The notes beneath the pieces are model-generated. The model saw only the letters and a list, made by a program, of their open reading frames with translations. It searched no databases and was not told the origin of the DNA. A program made the translations under genes and the position numbers. A stretch of DNA of 64,000 nt from Shewanella sp. AS1 (GTDB lineage: Bacteria; Pseudomonadota; Gammaproteobacteria; Enterobacterales; Shewanellaceae), in contig NZ_JAKCLJ010000001.1 of NCBI RefSeq assembly GCF_021412565.1, positions 1-64,000 of the forward strand. Direction: 5' to 3'. Shown in pieces: positions 29,801 through 37,766 of the stretch; within the stretch, counting starts at the first letter, position 1; each line of letters opens with the position of its first letter.

Positions 29801-30023
29801 CCTGTTTGCGCGCCTGATATTGATGGCTTATGGCCTCAAAGGCCTTTTGCAGCGCCAGTTGCTGCTCATATTGTTCATCTAGGCGCTGTAACTGTTCTTC
29901 TGTGGTGATCTCTGGTTGTGACTCAGTTGTCGTTATGCCCAGATGCTTGTTGAGGGACAGAGGATTATTTGCGCTGACATGGAGAGAAAAAAAGCACAAA
30001 AAAAGCAGAAAAATACGAGACAT
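26844..30023 (-). CDS. mscM: large mechanosensitive channel, MscK/MscM (YjeP) type
   Basis: The 1059-residue protein has a signal peptide (SRIFLLFLCFFSLHVSA), then about 380 residues of periplasmic coiled coil very rich in Gln and Leu. A multi-span region (about residues 440-820) and the MscS-like pore and beta domain follow (VALSVGLGFGLQEIFANF; PVRIGDTVTI near residue 900). It opens on membrane tension to release solutes. In E. coli mscM lies with psd, rsgA and orn, and the same block is present here, which supports the mscM name over mscK. Its stop overlaps the GDPD start. Confidence 0.88.
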   Translation of the reverse strand: MSRIFLLFLCFFSLHVSANNPLSLNKHLGITTTESQPEITTEEQLQRLDEQYEQQLALQKAFEAISHQYQARKQALQQQIEQAGHPLSWQQEQNLTQQASLAYLRLSELKDVETNLNQQINDLIKRQQQLPSLITQANLALTQYQKTAANKDPLVDTQKRLSAQSLSSLEAELASSQKQIALSQLQMDLVRKQLLQQELLIEKLNNAIALQRHKATVAAIAASTMETLVTDDALALQLNQQNQGYSEQLSQLTLDMTQLASKQEQAEKQYQFQAKQLTNIQQQIALVKLNSAFGERFLRILSSLPKPPNQDEVANEIANARLARYQIEQEQVLANASLNGATVNELREKLLASQQTLQKQLLENFDLYIGELAELRVTYEQLNQQYRTLKTTLNEHLFWVANANSIDRFWAKDLLQSGHWLLTQAPWEQISASFSVQSSLWSAWVILLVLCLVTQDLLTPRFHRTMSHNAGFVGKVTLDKFIYTFWALITTLFYSAIKPLPVIVAGMIFYLSQQNLVSSVGMALLAIGSLYWLYQIGRLLTLDNGILIGHFKGDGKLIQAVQERLSHFILITMPIVGIIGFTEVFDTSLVRNSLGRGAFILFAIMLFGFYKDVLQLSRRDRLYHQNDKNKRLLQKALWAVLLILPLACAILAFRGYYYTAFQMLLQLQLSLLLSLSFMLLYLLIKRWMLIERRRIAFNRAKAKRADILAQREKEDEATPEQGDTFEEREVDLETIASQSLGLVRSLLTLAFLISLIGLWTQTHSAIFSFLDGITLWTSSTLVDGINQSLPITLKSLLLGLIIVGFSLMIATNLPGLLELMILQRLELSPGTGFALTTVSRYLVVFFGMLSGFSTLGMEWSKLQWLVAALSVGLGFGLQEIFANFISGLIILFEKPVRIGDTVTIRDLTGTVSKIQIRATTIVDWDRKEIIVPNKAFITEQLINWSLSDPITRVIVYVSVARDSDPAKVEAVLYQAVKECDEALTTPEPEVWFAGFGKHTQDYEIRAYAKDMSARWPLRHTLHNKVSKKLKENHLELAYPQLEVHIKSGHAKETQGIIRS

Positions 30024-30174
30024 AGTGGCTTATTCGCATCGATGCGTGAACGGACGAATTACAGTATACCAAGATTCTGTTATTTGTGAGCAGATCCCTT
30101 ACACACAGAGATAAATTCTCCGATTAAGAAACTTGGTGAGCGATATCAATATATTGCCGCTAAATCGCTATGGG

Positions 30175-31047
30175 TTATTTTGCCGCCTTGGCAGCTCTGT
30201 GACTTGACTGAGTCTCATAGATGGCGGTGATCACCACTAAGGCGCCGCCGATGACAGTTTTCAGGGCAAGGGCCTCCCCGAGCAGAAGCAGTGCCAGCAC
30301 AGCGCCATAGAGGGGTTGCAGGCAGGAGACCAGACTGACAGTTTTGGCACTGAGCTGTCTCAGCGCCGAGGTAAACAGGGCGTGGGGCATGGCGGTAAAT
30401 ACTATGCCTAGCAGTATGATTAGCCACCAGATATGACTCTCTATACTGGCGATCTCGGTTTGATGCCAGGGAGCCAGTACCAGTGCGGCGATTGCAGTCT
30501 GATAATACATGGCTTTGGCGCCACTATAGCTGGCAAAATAGCGTTTGTGCAGCAGGTTGCGGGCGGTAAACAGCATGGCAGAGAGAATGCCGATCATTAT
30601 GCCCAGGGTAACATCGTTGCCTAAGCTGGCTTCTGGGATTAAAAGACTGACACCACAAAGTACGGTCACGCCGCTAAGGAGATCGCGCCCTTTTAGCTTC
30701 TCGCCGGTAAAAAACGGCTCGACTAGGACTGTCATCACAGGATAGGTGAAGAAGGCTATCATTCCTATGGCGACAGAAGAGAGTTGCATGGAGGCGAAAT
30801 AGGTCACCCAGTGCAGACTAACGATGACGCCCAGACCCAAAGCGACATAATAGTCCCGCTGGCTATTGAGGCGCAGCCGAGTGCCGGAGGCTTTGACTAT
30901 CAGCGCCAGGATGACAGCCGCCACGCAGCAGCGTAGCAGAGTGATATCGAGCGCGCTCAAGGGGATAAGCTTAGAGAAAAGCGCCGTACCGCCAAATAGC
31001 AGTACGGCACTGTGTAGTTCGAGTAAACCTGAGCTCTGTCTATTCAA
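30175..31047 (-). CDS. EamA/DMT-superfamily transporter
   Basis: The 290-residue protein has ten predicted membrane helices in two EamA repeats (about residues 10-135 and 148-280), as in RhaT/YdcZ-type drug/metabolite exporters. Typical marks are SSVAIGMIAFFTYPVMTVLVEP in repeat one (spans residues about 90-111) and QPLYGAVLALLLLGEAL in repeat two. The substrate is unknown. It sits between mscM and psd on the same strand, where E. coli has no such gene. Confidence 0.9.
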   Translation of the reverse strand: MNRQSSGLLELHSAVLLFGGTALFSKLIPLSALDITLLRCCVAAVILALIVKASGTRLRLNSQRDYYVALGLGVIVSLHWVTYFASMQLSSVAIGMIAFFTYPVMTVLVEPFFTGEKLKGRDLLSGVTVLCGVSLLIPEASLGNDVTLGIMIGILSAMLFTARNLLHKRYFASYSGAKAMYYQTAIAALVLAPWHQTEIASIESHIWWLIILLGIVFTAMPHALFTSALRQLSAKTVSLVSCLQPLYGAVLALLLLGEALALKTVIGGALVVITAIYETQSSHRAAKAAK

Positions 31048-31093
31048 TCTGTTTACTGTCTATTCAATCTGTTAATCAAGCTGCGGCGGGTGA

Positions 31094-31954
31094 TTATTTG
31101 ATTTTAGCGAAGGCCTGACCCATACGAGTCACGGCTTTGGCTTCCACACCTTGGGCAAACTCATCCAGTGCATCTTTGGCGAACAGCATGACAACTGTGC
31201 TGCCAAGCTTAAAGCGTCCCATCTCATCACCCTTGTCCAAGGTGATAGCATCCTGGCCTTCGGTCGGGTAATCCCAGGTAAAGACCTTCTTGCCTGTTGG
31301 CGGTGTAACTGTGCCTGCCCAGATGGTTTCGATACTGGCCACTATTGTTGCACCGACCAGCACCATGGCCATAGGGCCGATTTCGGTTTCAAAGATGGCG
31401 ACTACCCGCTCGTTACGGGCAAACAGGCCGGGGACATTCTCTGCGGTGAGTGGATTGACTGAGAAGAGTTCACCAGGCACATAGGTCATCTTAGATAGGG
31501 TGCCTTTAATCGGCATGTGGATGCGGTGGTAATCTTTCGGCGCCAGGTAGATAGTGGCAAAGTCGCCCTCTTCGAAACGCGCTGCATCTTTTGCCTGATT
31601 GCCCAGCAGGGTGAGCGCCGAATAGTAGTGACCTTTGGCCTGGAAAATACGTCCTGCTTCGATGGGGCCACATTGACTCACGGCGCCATCGACCGGATGA
31701 ACTATGTAGCCGTCATCTTCACACAGGGGGCGGATACCTGGCTTGAGTGCGCGGGTGAAGAAGGCGTTAAAGCTGGCATAGGCCTCGGGCTGACTCTGAG
31801 CCGCCTCGCTCATGTCTATCTTATACTGCTTGATAAACCACTTGATCACACTTGTGGTTACCGCGCCCAGTTCGGCGGCGGCCAATTTACCCACTAATCG
31901 CGAGAGCAAGTGTTTTGGCAGTATGTATTGCAGGGCGATTTTCAGTTTGTCCAC
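31094..31954 (-). CDS. psd: phosphatidylserine decarboxylase proenzyme
   Basis: The 286-residue protein decarboxylates phosphatidylserine to phosphatidylethanolamine at the inner membrane. It contains the self-cleavage motif LGST (FKLGSTVVM, about residue 252), where the serine becomes the pyruvoyl group. It also has the conserved HPVDG and YHRIHMP segments. Length equals the bacterial family. It is followed on the same strand by the DMT gene and preceded by rsgA 21 bases away, so rsgA-psd is one unit. Confidence 0.97.
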   Translation of the reverse strand: MDKLKIALQYILPKHLLSRLVGKLAAAELGAVTTSVIKWFIKQYKIDMSEAAQSQPEAYASFNAFFTRALKPGIRPLCEDDGYIVHPVDGAVSQCGPIEAGRIFQAKGHYYSALTLLGNQAKDAARFEEGDFATIYLAPKDYHRIHMPIKGTLSKMTYVPGELFSVNPLTAENVPGLFARNERVVAIFETEIGPMAMVLVGATIVASIETIWAGTVTPPTGKKVFTWDYPTEGQDAITLDKGDEMGRFKLGSTVVMLFAKDALDEFAQGVEAKAVTRMGQAFAKIK

Positions 31955-31975
31955 GTCTTCTATCCTTAAAAATAA

Positions 31976-33031
31976 TTAATCATGCTCATTTCTGAAATGG
32001 CGGGCATGACGCTGCTCATCGAGGCTGTCGATGATGCGATGATAATTGTTGTACCTGTCGGTGGCTATCTGACCCGCTTTTACGGCATCAGAGATGGCGC
32101 AGCCTGGGTCATCTTTATGTTTGCAGTCTCTGAACTTACAGGTGCCGATATAGTCTCTAAATTCGACAAAACACCAGCCGACCCGCTCGGCGGGCAGATG
32201 CCACAGGGCAAACTCCCGCACGCCAGGTGAATCCACTAAATCACCGCCACTGGGAAAATGTAGCAGTTTCGCCGTGGTTGTGGTGTGTTGGCCTAATCCT
32301 GAGTTTTCTGACACATCGCCGGTAAGTAGTTCGGCTTCTGGCAGCAAGGCATTAATTAAAGAGGACTTTCCTACACCAGACTGACCAACAAACACGCTGA
32401 CCTTATCCTTGAGCAGGGATTTTACTGTGTCAACGCCGTGACCATCAAGGCTGCTGACCTGATAAACCTGATAGCCAATCGCCTCATAACGCTTAAGTGC
32501 GGCTTCTATCTCGGGGGCATCTTCATCGCTGAGCAGGTCGATTTTATTGAGTATGATAACTGGCTCGATGCCGGTATCCTCGGCGGCCACCAGATAGCGA
32601 TCGATGATCTGAGTCGTGAAGCTGGGAACCACAGAGGAGACTATAAGGATCTGATCTATATTGGCGGCAATGATCTTAATCCCATCGTAAAGATCGGGAC
32701 GGGAGAGGGATGAATGCCTGGGGTGTACGGCCTCGACAACGCCGGCAATGGTGGCACTGGTTTCATTGGCTAGACGTACAATGACCTTGTCACCCGTGAC
32801 TAAGCTTTGGATGTTACGGCGAATATTGCAGCGAACCAGCTGACCATCATGGGTCTCAATATCGGCATGTTGACCGAAGCGGGAGATCACTGTGGCTTCG
32901 AGTTCAGGCCCTAATGAGCTATCCTGTATTTCAGGCAAGGATTCGCCTGCTTCCTTCCGCTGTAATCGCTTTTCGTGGTTAGCCCGCATCCGACGGCGCT
33001 GACCTTGACTTAGAGGTTTCTTCTTACTCAC
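31976..33031 (-). CDS. rsgA: ribosome small-subunit-dependent GTPase RsgA
   Basis: The 351-residue protein is a circularly permuted GTPase: an OB-fold near residues 45-110, then NKIDLL (G4), GQSGVGKSSLIN (G1) and DSPGV (G3). A C-terminal zinc knuckle C-X4-C-X-H-X5-C (GTCKFRDCKHKDDPGC) follows. The basic N-terminus (KKPLSQGQRRRMRANHEKR) helps 30S binding. RsgA acts in late 30S maturation. It is divergent from orn, with rsgA-psd-mscM synteny as in E. coli. Confidence 0.97.
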   Translation of the reverse strand: MSKKKPLSQGQRRRMRANHEKRLQRKEAGESLPEIQDSSLGPELEATVISRFGQHADIETHDGQLVRCNIRRNIQSLVTGDKVIVRLANETSATIAGVVEAVHPRHSSLSRPDLYDGIKIIAANIDQILIVSSVVPSFTTQIIDRYLVAAEDTGIEPVIILNKIDLLSDEDAPEIEAALKRYEAIGYQVYQVSSLDGHGVDTVKSLLKDKVSVFVGQSGVGKSSLINALLPEAELLTGDVSENSGLGQHTTTTAKLLHFPSGGDLVDSPGVREFALWHLPAERVGWCFVEFRDYIGTCKFRDCKHKDDPGCAISDAVKAGQIATDRYNNYHRIIDSLDEQRHARHFRNEHD

Positions 33032-33141
33032 AGTGTGTCATCGTCACAATAGGTTATTTTGTGTCATCTAAAAAAGCAGTATGATACACGCTCTTAAATA
33101 AAAAAGCCTGAATTTAGGCAAACAGAGAAAAAGGCAGAGCG

Positions 33142-33687
33142 ATGGCTGCAGATGAAACTAACCTGATTTGGGTCGATTTGGAGATGACGGGGCTAGAGCC
33201 CGAGGTCGATAGGATTATTGAGATAGCGACCATAGTGACAGATAAACAGCTAAATGTGCTGGCGCAGGGGCCGGTTATCGCGATTAAACAATCCGATGAG
33301 TTGCTGGCGGGGATGGATGATTGGAATCAACGGCATCACGGCGCCTCAGGTTTGATAGACAGGGTTAAGGCAAGTCAGGTAAGCGAGCAGCAGGCGATAG
33401 CTCAAACCATCGCATTTTTAGCGCAATATGTGCCTAAGGGCGTTTCGCCCATGTGTGGTAACAGCATAGGCCAGGACAGACGGTTTCTGAATCGCTACAT
33501 GCCAGAACTGGAAGATTACTTCCATTATCGCAATATCGATGTCAGTACAATAAAAGAGCTGGTCAGACGCTGGCAGCCAGAGGTAATGGACGGTTTTAAG
33601 AAGCTGGGCACCCATCAGGCGCTGATGGATATCCAGGAATCTATCGCCGAACTGCAGTATTATCGTGATAAAGTATTTAAAATTTGA
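33142..33687 (+). CDS. orn: oligoribonuclease
   Basis: The 181-residue DEDDh exonuclease has [20 protein letters not shown] near residues 9-28 (first D and E), [12 protein letters not shown] (second D), and the terminal [11 protein letters not shown] (His and last D). It degrades 2-5 nt RNA fragments and pGpG to mononucleotides. It is divergent from rsgA. A tRNA-Gly cluster follows, as in E. coli. Confidence 0.98.
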   Translation: MAADETNLIWVDLEMTGLEPEVDRIIEIATIVTDKQLNVLAQGPVIAIKQSDELLAGMDDWNQRHHGASGLIDRVKASQVSEQQAIAQTIAFLAQYVPKGVSPMCGNSIGQDRRFLNRYMPELEDYFHYRNIDVSTIKELVRRWQPEVMDGFKKLGTHQALMDIQESIAELQYYRDKVFKI

Positions 33688-33716
33688 CCAAACGGTATAA
33701 TCTTTTTAAAAAGGGG

Positions 33717-33744
33717 TTGCAGCCGGGCGAAATTCTCCTATAAT
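33717..33744 (+). promoter_or_regulatory. promoter of the tRNA-Gly array
   Basis: TTGCAG (33717-33722) and TATAAT (33739-33744) are 16 bases apart. A GC-rich discriminator (gcggcc) follows, typical of stringently regulated stable-RNA promoters. Confidence 0.75.
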
Positions 33745-33792
33745 GCGGCCTCATCTTTTCGCTAGCGGCTTAAGTTAGCAAGAAAGATTTAC

Positions 33793-33870
33793 GCGACATT
33801 AGCTCAGTTGATAAAGGCAAGAGACGATACCTTTGTTGATGGTTAGAGTTAAAATAGCAGACTCAGATTT
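33793..33870 (+). pseudogene. degenerate tRNA-Gly copy A
   Basis: The first 18 bases are identical to the tRNA-Gly 5-prime part (GCGACATTAGCTCAGTTG). After that the D-loop carries taaaggcaagag, the ATACC arm is still visible, and the 3-prime half is lost. It shares an upstream tract (agatttac) with intact copy 1. Confidence 0.8.
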
Positions 33871-33872
33871 AC

Positions 33873-33948
33873 GCGACATTAGCTCAGTTGGTAGAGCGAT
33901 ACCTTGCCAAGGTATAGGTCATCGGTTCGAACCCGATATGTCGCTCCA
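33873..33948 (+). tRNA. tRNA-Gly(GCC), copy 1
   Basis: The 76-base cloverleaf has the acceptor stem GCGACAT/ATGTCGC, D-stem GCTC/GAGC, anticodon loop TTGCCAA with anticodon GCC, T-arm ATCGG-TTCGAAC-CCGAT, and an encoded CCA. It corresponds to the glyV/X/Y type of E. coli, which also follows orn. Confidence 0.98.
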
Positions 33949-33985
33949 AAATTTACAGTATCACCAAAGCTGTAATACAGATTAT

Positions 33986-34064
33986 GCGACATTAGCTCAG
34001 TTGCTAAAGGTGAAAGACGATACCTTTAGTTGACGTATAGTTAAGCTTGCACAAATAGATTTAA
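33986..34064 (+). pseudogene. degenerate tRNA-Gly copy B
   Basis: It starts with the same 18 bases as the functional tRNA, then ctaaaggtgaaagacgatacc. Its D-loop tail and downstream part resemble copy A but lack the T-arm and 3-prime acceptor strand. Confidence 0.8.
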
Positions 34065-34140
34065 GCGACATTAGCTCAGTTGGTAGAGCGATACCTTGCC
34101 AAGGTATAGGTCATCGGTTCGAACCCGATATGTCGCTCCA
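34065..34140 (+). tRNA. tRNA-Gly(GCC), copy 2
   Basis: It is identical in sequence to copy 1 over all 76 bases, including the encoded CCA. Only the flanks differ. Confidence 0.98.
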
Positions 34141-34156
34141 ATTTGATTAAAAAGAT

Positions 34157-34232
34157 GCGACATTAGCTCAGTTGGTAGAGCGATACCTTGCCAAGGTATA
34201 GGTCATCGGTTCGAACCCGATATGTCGCTCCA
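34157..34232 (+). tRNA. tRNA-Gly(GCC), copy 3
   Basis: It is identical in sequence to copies 1 and 2 and lies 16 bases after copy 2. Confidence 0.98.
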
Positions 34233-34284
34233 ATTTCTTTGTTTCCCCTCTTGAATATCTGAATCCTGACTCGTTGCAAGATTT

Positions 34285-34387
34285 GCGACATTAGCTCAGT
34301 TGACTTTCTATTAAAAGCAAGAGGGCGATACCTTGCCAAGGTATAGGCATAGGTTCACTATTGCTTCGAGACGGATATGTCGCTCCA
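34285..34387 (+). pseudogene. tRNA-Gly-like element C with enlarged D- and T-regions
   Basis: This 103-base element keeps a perfect acceptor stem (GCGACAT/ATGTCGC), terminal CCA and the whole anticodon arm (ATACC TTGCCAA GGTAT). The D-stem can still pair as GCTC/GGGC, but the D-loop has 25 instead of 8 bases. The T-arm region is enlarged and rearranged (ttcactattgcttcgaga). It cannot form a normal elbow, so it is unlikely to be a working tRNA, yet it looks structured. Confidence 0.7.
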
Positions 34388-34425
34388 ATCTCTTTATTTC
34401 CCCTCAAACTTATAATCAAGCCTGT

Positions 34426-34527
34426 ACGACATTAGCTCAGTTGACTTTTTGCTTAGAGAAAATGGGCGATACCTTGCCAAGGTATAGGCATAGGTTCTCT
34501 ATTGCTTCGAGACGGATATGTCATTCT
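34426..34527 (+). pseudogene. tRNA-Gly-like element D, sibling of element C
   Basis: It shares with element C the intact anticodon arm, the GCTC/GGGC D-stem, a D-loop of 25 bases (different sequence) and the same altered T-region. The acceptor stem has one mismatch (ACGACAT/ATGTCAT), and CCA is lost. Confidence 0.7.
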
Positions 34528-34839
34528 CACTTCTGGTTAGTTTCCCCGATTTTTATTTATCTTTTTTAGCCATCCTTTTAGGTATTCAGCGTGGAGAATA
34601 TGGGGTGGTTTGATGGCAGGATAATATCCCCAGTACCCATTTGGCTTCGGCTACAACAAGGTTTAGAGATGCTTTGGGTCAGTATTGGATTATGTGACTT
34701 GCCTTAAAATTGTTTAACATTCTCTAATGTAGCTATGGGTCAAATGCATAAAGTATGATTTTGTTCAAAAAACAAAGCGAAAAATACTTCCATAATGAAA
34801 TCAAATTAGCGTAACGCATCATCAAGTGGAGAAGTTAAG
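34528..34839. other. intergenic DNA after the tRNA array
   Basis: About 310 bases without a gene. A T-rich tract (gatttttatttatctttttt, 34549-34568) behind the last element may end transcription. Nothing else can be supported except an AT-rich segment near 34760-34810, which probably carries the promoter of the next gene. Confidence 0.5.
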
Positions 34840-35295
34840 ATGAGATTTCAGCAGCTCAACGAACAGTTAGAATATGTCTCTAAGTGTCGCTTAGAAATGT
34901 CCAAGTTATATCGTCGTTTACATAGCGGAGTCGATTCATCCCGAGCTAAGTTGATGCTTGAGTATCTGCAGCAACATGAGAAGGATGTTGCGACAAAGAT
35001 TGATAATTATATCGAAGAGGCTCCCCGTCGTTTGCTGGAACTTTGGTATAACGATATTGTTTTTGAAGATTTCGTAAAGCGTTGCCAAGACATAGTCGTT
35101 AAGGCCGATATGGATGAGGAAGCGCTGCTGGAACTGCATTTAGAGCTGGATAACTGCCTCATCGGCCTGTTAGAGAAGACAGAAAGATCCTCAGTGCCAG
35201 GTGAAGTGAAAAGTGCATTAGCTGATCTGGTTCGGGTCGAAAAAATTCAGCAGCAGAGACTAGTTCACAGCTGCATCCGTATGGATGATATCTAA
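34840..35295 (+). CDS. all-helical protein of unknown function
   Basis: The 151-residue protein is acidic, soluble and almost entirely helical, with heptad-like Leu spacing (QLNEQLEYVSKCRLEMSKLY near the start; DEEALLELHLELDNCLIGLL near residues 91-110). It recalls four-helix-bundle proteins of the ferritin-like kind, but no metal motif such as EXXH is convincing. I do not recognise the family. ATG at 34840 follows tggagaag. An intrinsic terminator follows, so it is monocistronic. Confidence 0.75.
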   Translation: MRFQQLNEQLEYVSKCRLEMSKLYRRLHSGVDSSRAKLMLEYLQQHEKDVATKIDNYIEEAPRRLLELWYNDIVFEDFVKRCQDIVVKADMDEEALLELHLELDNCLIGLLEKTERSSVPGEVKSALADLVRVEKIQQQRLVHSCIRMDDI

Positions 35296-35330
35296 CTCTC
35301 TGCTTACCGGCTAAGGGAGAATAGAATGAA

Positions 35331-35356
35331 AAAGGCACATCAAGTGCCTTTTTTTG
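35331..35356. terminator. intrinsic terminator, shared by converging genes
   Basis: AAAGGCAC-atcaa-GTGCCTTT followed by TTTTT ends the plus-strand gene. In the other direction it overlaps the 3-prime end of the minus-strand membrane-protein gene. Confidence 0.88.
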
Positions 35357-35564
35357 TACCTGTTTGCTGGGGAGATTCATGCTTCTCTTCGGCTGTGTCG
35401 TTGCCGTGTTGCAGGGGCTGGTGCGAATCAAACGCCTTGTACAAGTTAATCACCACCAAAGCCACACTGAGTAACATCAGTGCCTGAAGTAAGAGGGGGG
35501 AGTGCATCGGAGACATTACGATTAAAGCCACTATCCCTAGCAAGAATAAGGTTAACATCCTCAT
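35340..35564 (-). CDS. small two-span membrane protein, unknown function
   Basis: The 74-residue product has two hydrophobic helices (residues 4-18 and 23-43) and a hydrophilic tail (HGNDTAEEKHESPQQTGTKKGT, partly charged). A good ribosome binding site (aggatgggcta) precedes ATG at 35564. No family is recognised. Its last codons lie within the shared terminator hairpin. Confidence 0.6.
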   Translation of the reverse strand: MRMLTLFLLGIVALIVMSPMHSPLLLQALMLLSVALVVINLYKAFDSHQPLQHGNDTAEEKHESPQQTGTKKGT

Positions 35565-35711
35565 TAGCCCATCCTATTTTTTTGTGCCAGATCAAACTTA
35601 TAACAATTAGTGTAGATCCCAAGGAAACTTATTTCGAGTTTAGTCTCAAAGATTAAATATGCTAAACCTTATCCTATGTGTTGATTGAACACTTTTGTCG
35701 AGGAGAGTTTC

Positions 35712-37190
35712 ATGTTGTGTTCTGATGCCAAGCTTCCCCAGGCGCTTTATGGTGCAAAAATAATCAGAGAAGCTGAGGCCAGCTTTATCGCTTCCGGCGA
35801 GGTCTCCCTAGTGGAGCTGATCGAGCGAGCGGGTCAGGCGGCATTTGATCTGTTAACTCAGCAACAGCGGCTGGGCGCTCCTATCGCCGTCTTTGCCGGA
35901 TATGGTAATAACGGCGCCGATGCCTATATCTGCGCCACCTTGTTACTCGAAGCGGGTTGCGAGGTAAGACTGTATGCCTTTGACAGAGCGGAGATGGGAG
36001 AGGGAATTAGCCATGCCAAGTCAGACTATATTGCCGCTGGCGGGCAGATTTTAGAGGATCTCAACAAGGTACTCGATGGTGCGGGTGTCATTGTGGAAGG
36101 TCTGCTCGGTACTGGTTTTCATGGCGAGGTGAAGGCAGATTTTGTCGAGGTGATTGAGGCGATCAATCACCATGATGCCTGGACTCTGGCCCTGGATATT
36201 CCCTCAGGTATCTGTGCCGATACAGGTGCGGGTAAGTTAGCAATTCAGGCTGATGCTACAGTGACCTTTGGCGCCATGAAACAGGGGTTATTGACCGGAT
36301 ATGCCCGGCACTGCGTGGGTCAACTATGGTTTGCCGATATCGGGCTGATGCCCTTTTTGCCAGAAACCAACAGTTTTAATATCGCATTCAGGCAAAGTAA
36401 ACTCGGTCTGCCAATCCGCGCGAAAAACAGCCATAAGGGAGCCTGTGGCAAAGTGACCGTTGTTGGGGGAGACTCGGGTATGGCTGGTGCTCCCCGTATG
36501 GCTGCAGAGAGCTGTTTGCGCTCCGGTGCTGGACTAGTGGCCGTTATCTCCCGTCCACAGCATCTGCCTGTGATCAACTTTGGTCGACCCGAATTGATGT
36601 TTTGTGGTTGCGAGTTGGTGGATATGGAGGTGTATCAACGTTTGGGCTGGGCCGATGTGCTTCTGATTGGTCCAGGTCTGGGGAAATATGACTGGGGTTA
36701 TAACCTGTTTAAAGCCGTGGGCTTGAGTGACAGACCCTGTGTCATGGATGCCGATGCGCTTAATTTTCTCTCCCAGGATCCTTATCGGCAGGAGAACTGG
36801 GTACTGACTCCTCACAGTGGCGAAGCGGCGCGGTTGTTGGGCGTGAGTGTCGAGGTGATTGAGCAGGATCGCTTCGACGCCGCAGCGCAGCTACAGAAAA
36901 AATATGGCGGCGTGGTGGTGTTAAAAGGAGCTGGAACACTTATCCATGATGGGAATTTGTGTCATGTCGCCCCTGTGGGTAATCCTGGACTTGCCAGCGG
37001 TGGCAGTGGGGATGTGCTCGGGGGGATCATTGCCGCGCTGATGGCGCAAGGGATGTCCAACATGGATGCGGCCAGTGCCGGGGTGGTGGTTCATGGCGTT
37101 GCGGCCGACATGGCGGCAAAAGAGGGGGAGCGGGGTATGTTGGCCTGTGATCTTTTCCCCTATATCCGATTACTGGTCGATCGGATTTAA
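35712..37190 (+). CDS. nnr: bifunctional NAD(P)HX epimerase/dehydratase
   Basis: The 492-residue protein fuses the YjeF N-terminal epimerase (about residues 1-220; AGYGNNGADAY) to the ADP-dependent NAD(P)HX dehydratase (about 230-490). The latter shows MDADALNFL and the nucleotide motif GNPGLASGGSGDVLGG. Together they repair hydrated NAD(P)H. ATG at 35712 follows cgaggagag; an upstream TTG at 35685 is less likely. It begins the E. coli-like string nnr-tsaE-amiB-mutL-miaA-hfq. Confidence 0.96.
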   Translation: MLCSDAKLPQALYGAKIIREAEASFIASGEVSLVELIERAGQAAFDLLTQQQRLGAPIAVFAGYGNNGADAYICATLLLEAGCEVRLYAFDRAEMGEGISHAKSDYIAAGGQILEDLNKVLDGAGVIVEGLLGTGFHGEVKADFVEVIEAINHHDAWTLALDIPSGICADTGAGKLAIQADATVTFGAMKQGLLTGYARHCVGQLWFADIGLMPFLPETNSFNIAFRQSKLGLPIRAKNSHKGACGKVTVVGGDSGMAGAPRMAAESCLRSGAGLVAVISRPQHLPVINFGRPELMFCGCELVDMEVYQRLGWADVLLIGPGLGKYDWGYNLFKAVGLSDRPCVMDADALNFLSQDPYRQENWVLTPHSGEAARLLGVSVEVIEQDRFDAAAQLQKKYGGVVVLKGAGTLIHDGNLCHVAPVGNPGLASGGSGDVLGGIIAALMAQGMSNMDAASAGVVVHGVAADMAAKEGERGMLACDLFPYIRLLVDRI

Positions 37191-37292
37191 TCTCAGCAGT
37201 TGAAAAAGCGGCCCAGTCTGTTTAGCTGTGGCTCGCTTTGGGGTAAAGTATCGGGTTCTGAGTGTTTATCCTTTGAGGCTTAGCGAAAATAA

Positions 37293-37766
37293 ATGGTGCC
37301 TGTAAAAGTTTATCTTGAAAATGAGTCTGAAACCGTTAGCTTAGGACAGCAGTTAGCTCAGGCTATTCAGCCGCCGCTGACTCTCTATTTAAGCGGTGAG
37401 TTAGGCGCAGGGAAAACCACATTCAGTCGGGGATTGATTCAGAGCCTGGGTCATAAGGGGGCGGTAAAAAGCCCAACTTATACCTTAGTGGAGCCCTATG
37501 AACTCAATGGTATCGATGTGTTTCATTTCGATCTGTACCGTTTAAGCGATCCCGAAGAGCTGGAGTTTATGGGGATACGGGATTATTTTGCAGACACGAG
37601 TTTGTGTATTGTTGAATGGCCGGATAAAGGCGCTGGTATTTTGCCAAAGGCTGATTTGCTCATTGATATTCAATATCTTAATCAGGCGCGAGAGGTGACC
37701 TTAACACCACAGACGCCTGCAGGTGAGAAGTTGTTAGTTACTATACATAATAATGATAAGACTTGA
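37293..37766 (+). CDS. tsaE: tRNA N6-threonylcarbamoyladenosine biosynthesis ATPase TsaE
   Basis: The 157-residue P-loop protein has Walker A GELGAGKTTFSRG near residues 35-47 and the family segments KSPTYTLVEPY and FHFDLYRL. It assists the TsaB-TsaD complex in making t6A37 on ANN-decoding tRNAs. Its 3-prime end overlaps amiB by 14 bases. Confidence 0.97.
   Translation: MVPVKVYLENESETVSLGQQLAQAIQPPLTLYLSGELGAGKTTFSRGLIQSLGHKGAVKSPTYTLVEPYELNGIDVFHFDLYRLSDPEELEFMGIRDYFADTSLCIVEWPDKGAGILPKADLLIDIQYLNQAREVTLTPQTPAGEKLLVTIHNNDKT

Noticed and set aside
33793..34527. Regular repeats that could be taken for a CRISPR array
   Set aside because: The repeats are tRNA-Gly genes and their damaged copies, with uneven spacing and no cas genes.
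34333..34569. 78-codon reading frame on the plus strand
   Set aside because: It is the translation of the two tRNA-like elements and shows internal duplication for that reason.
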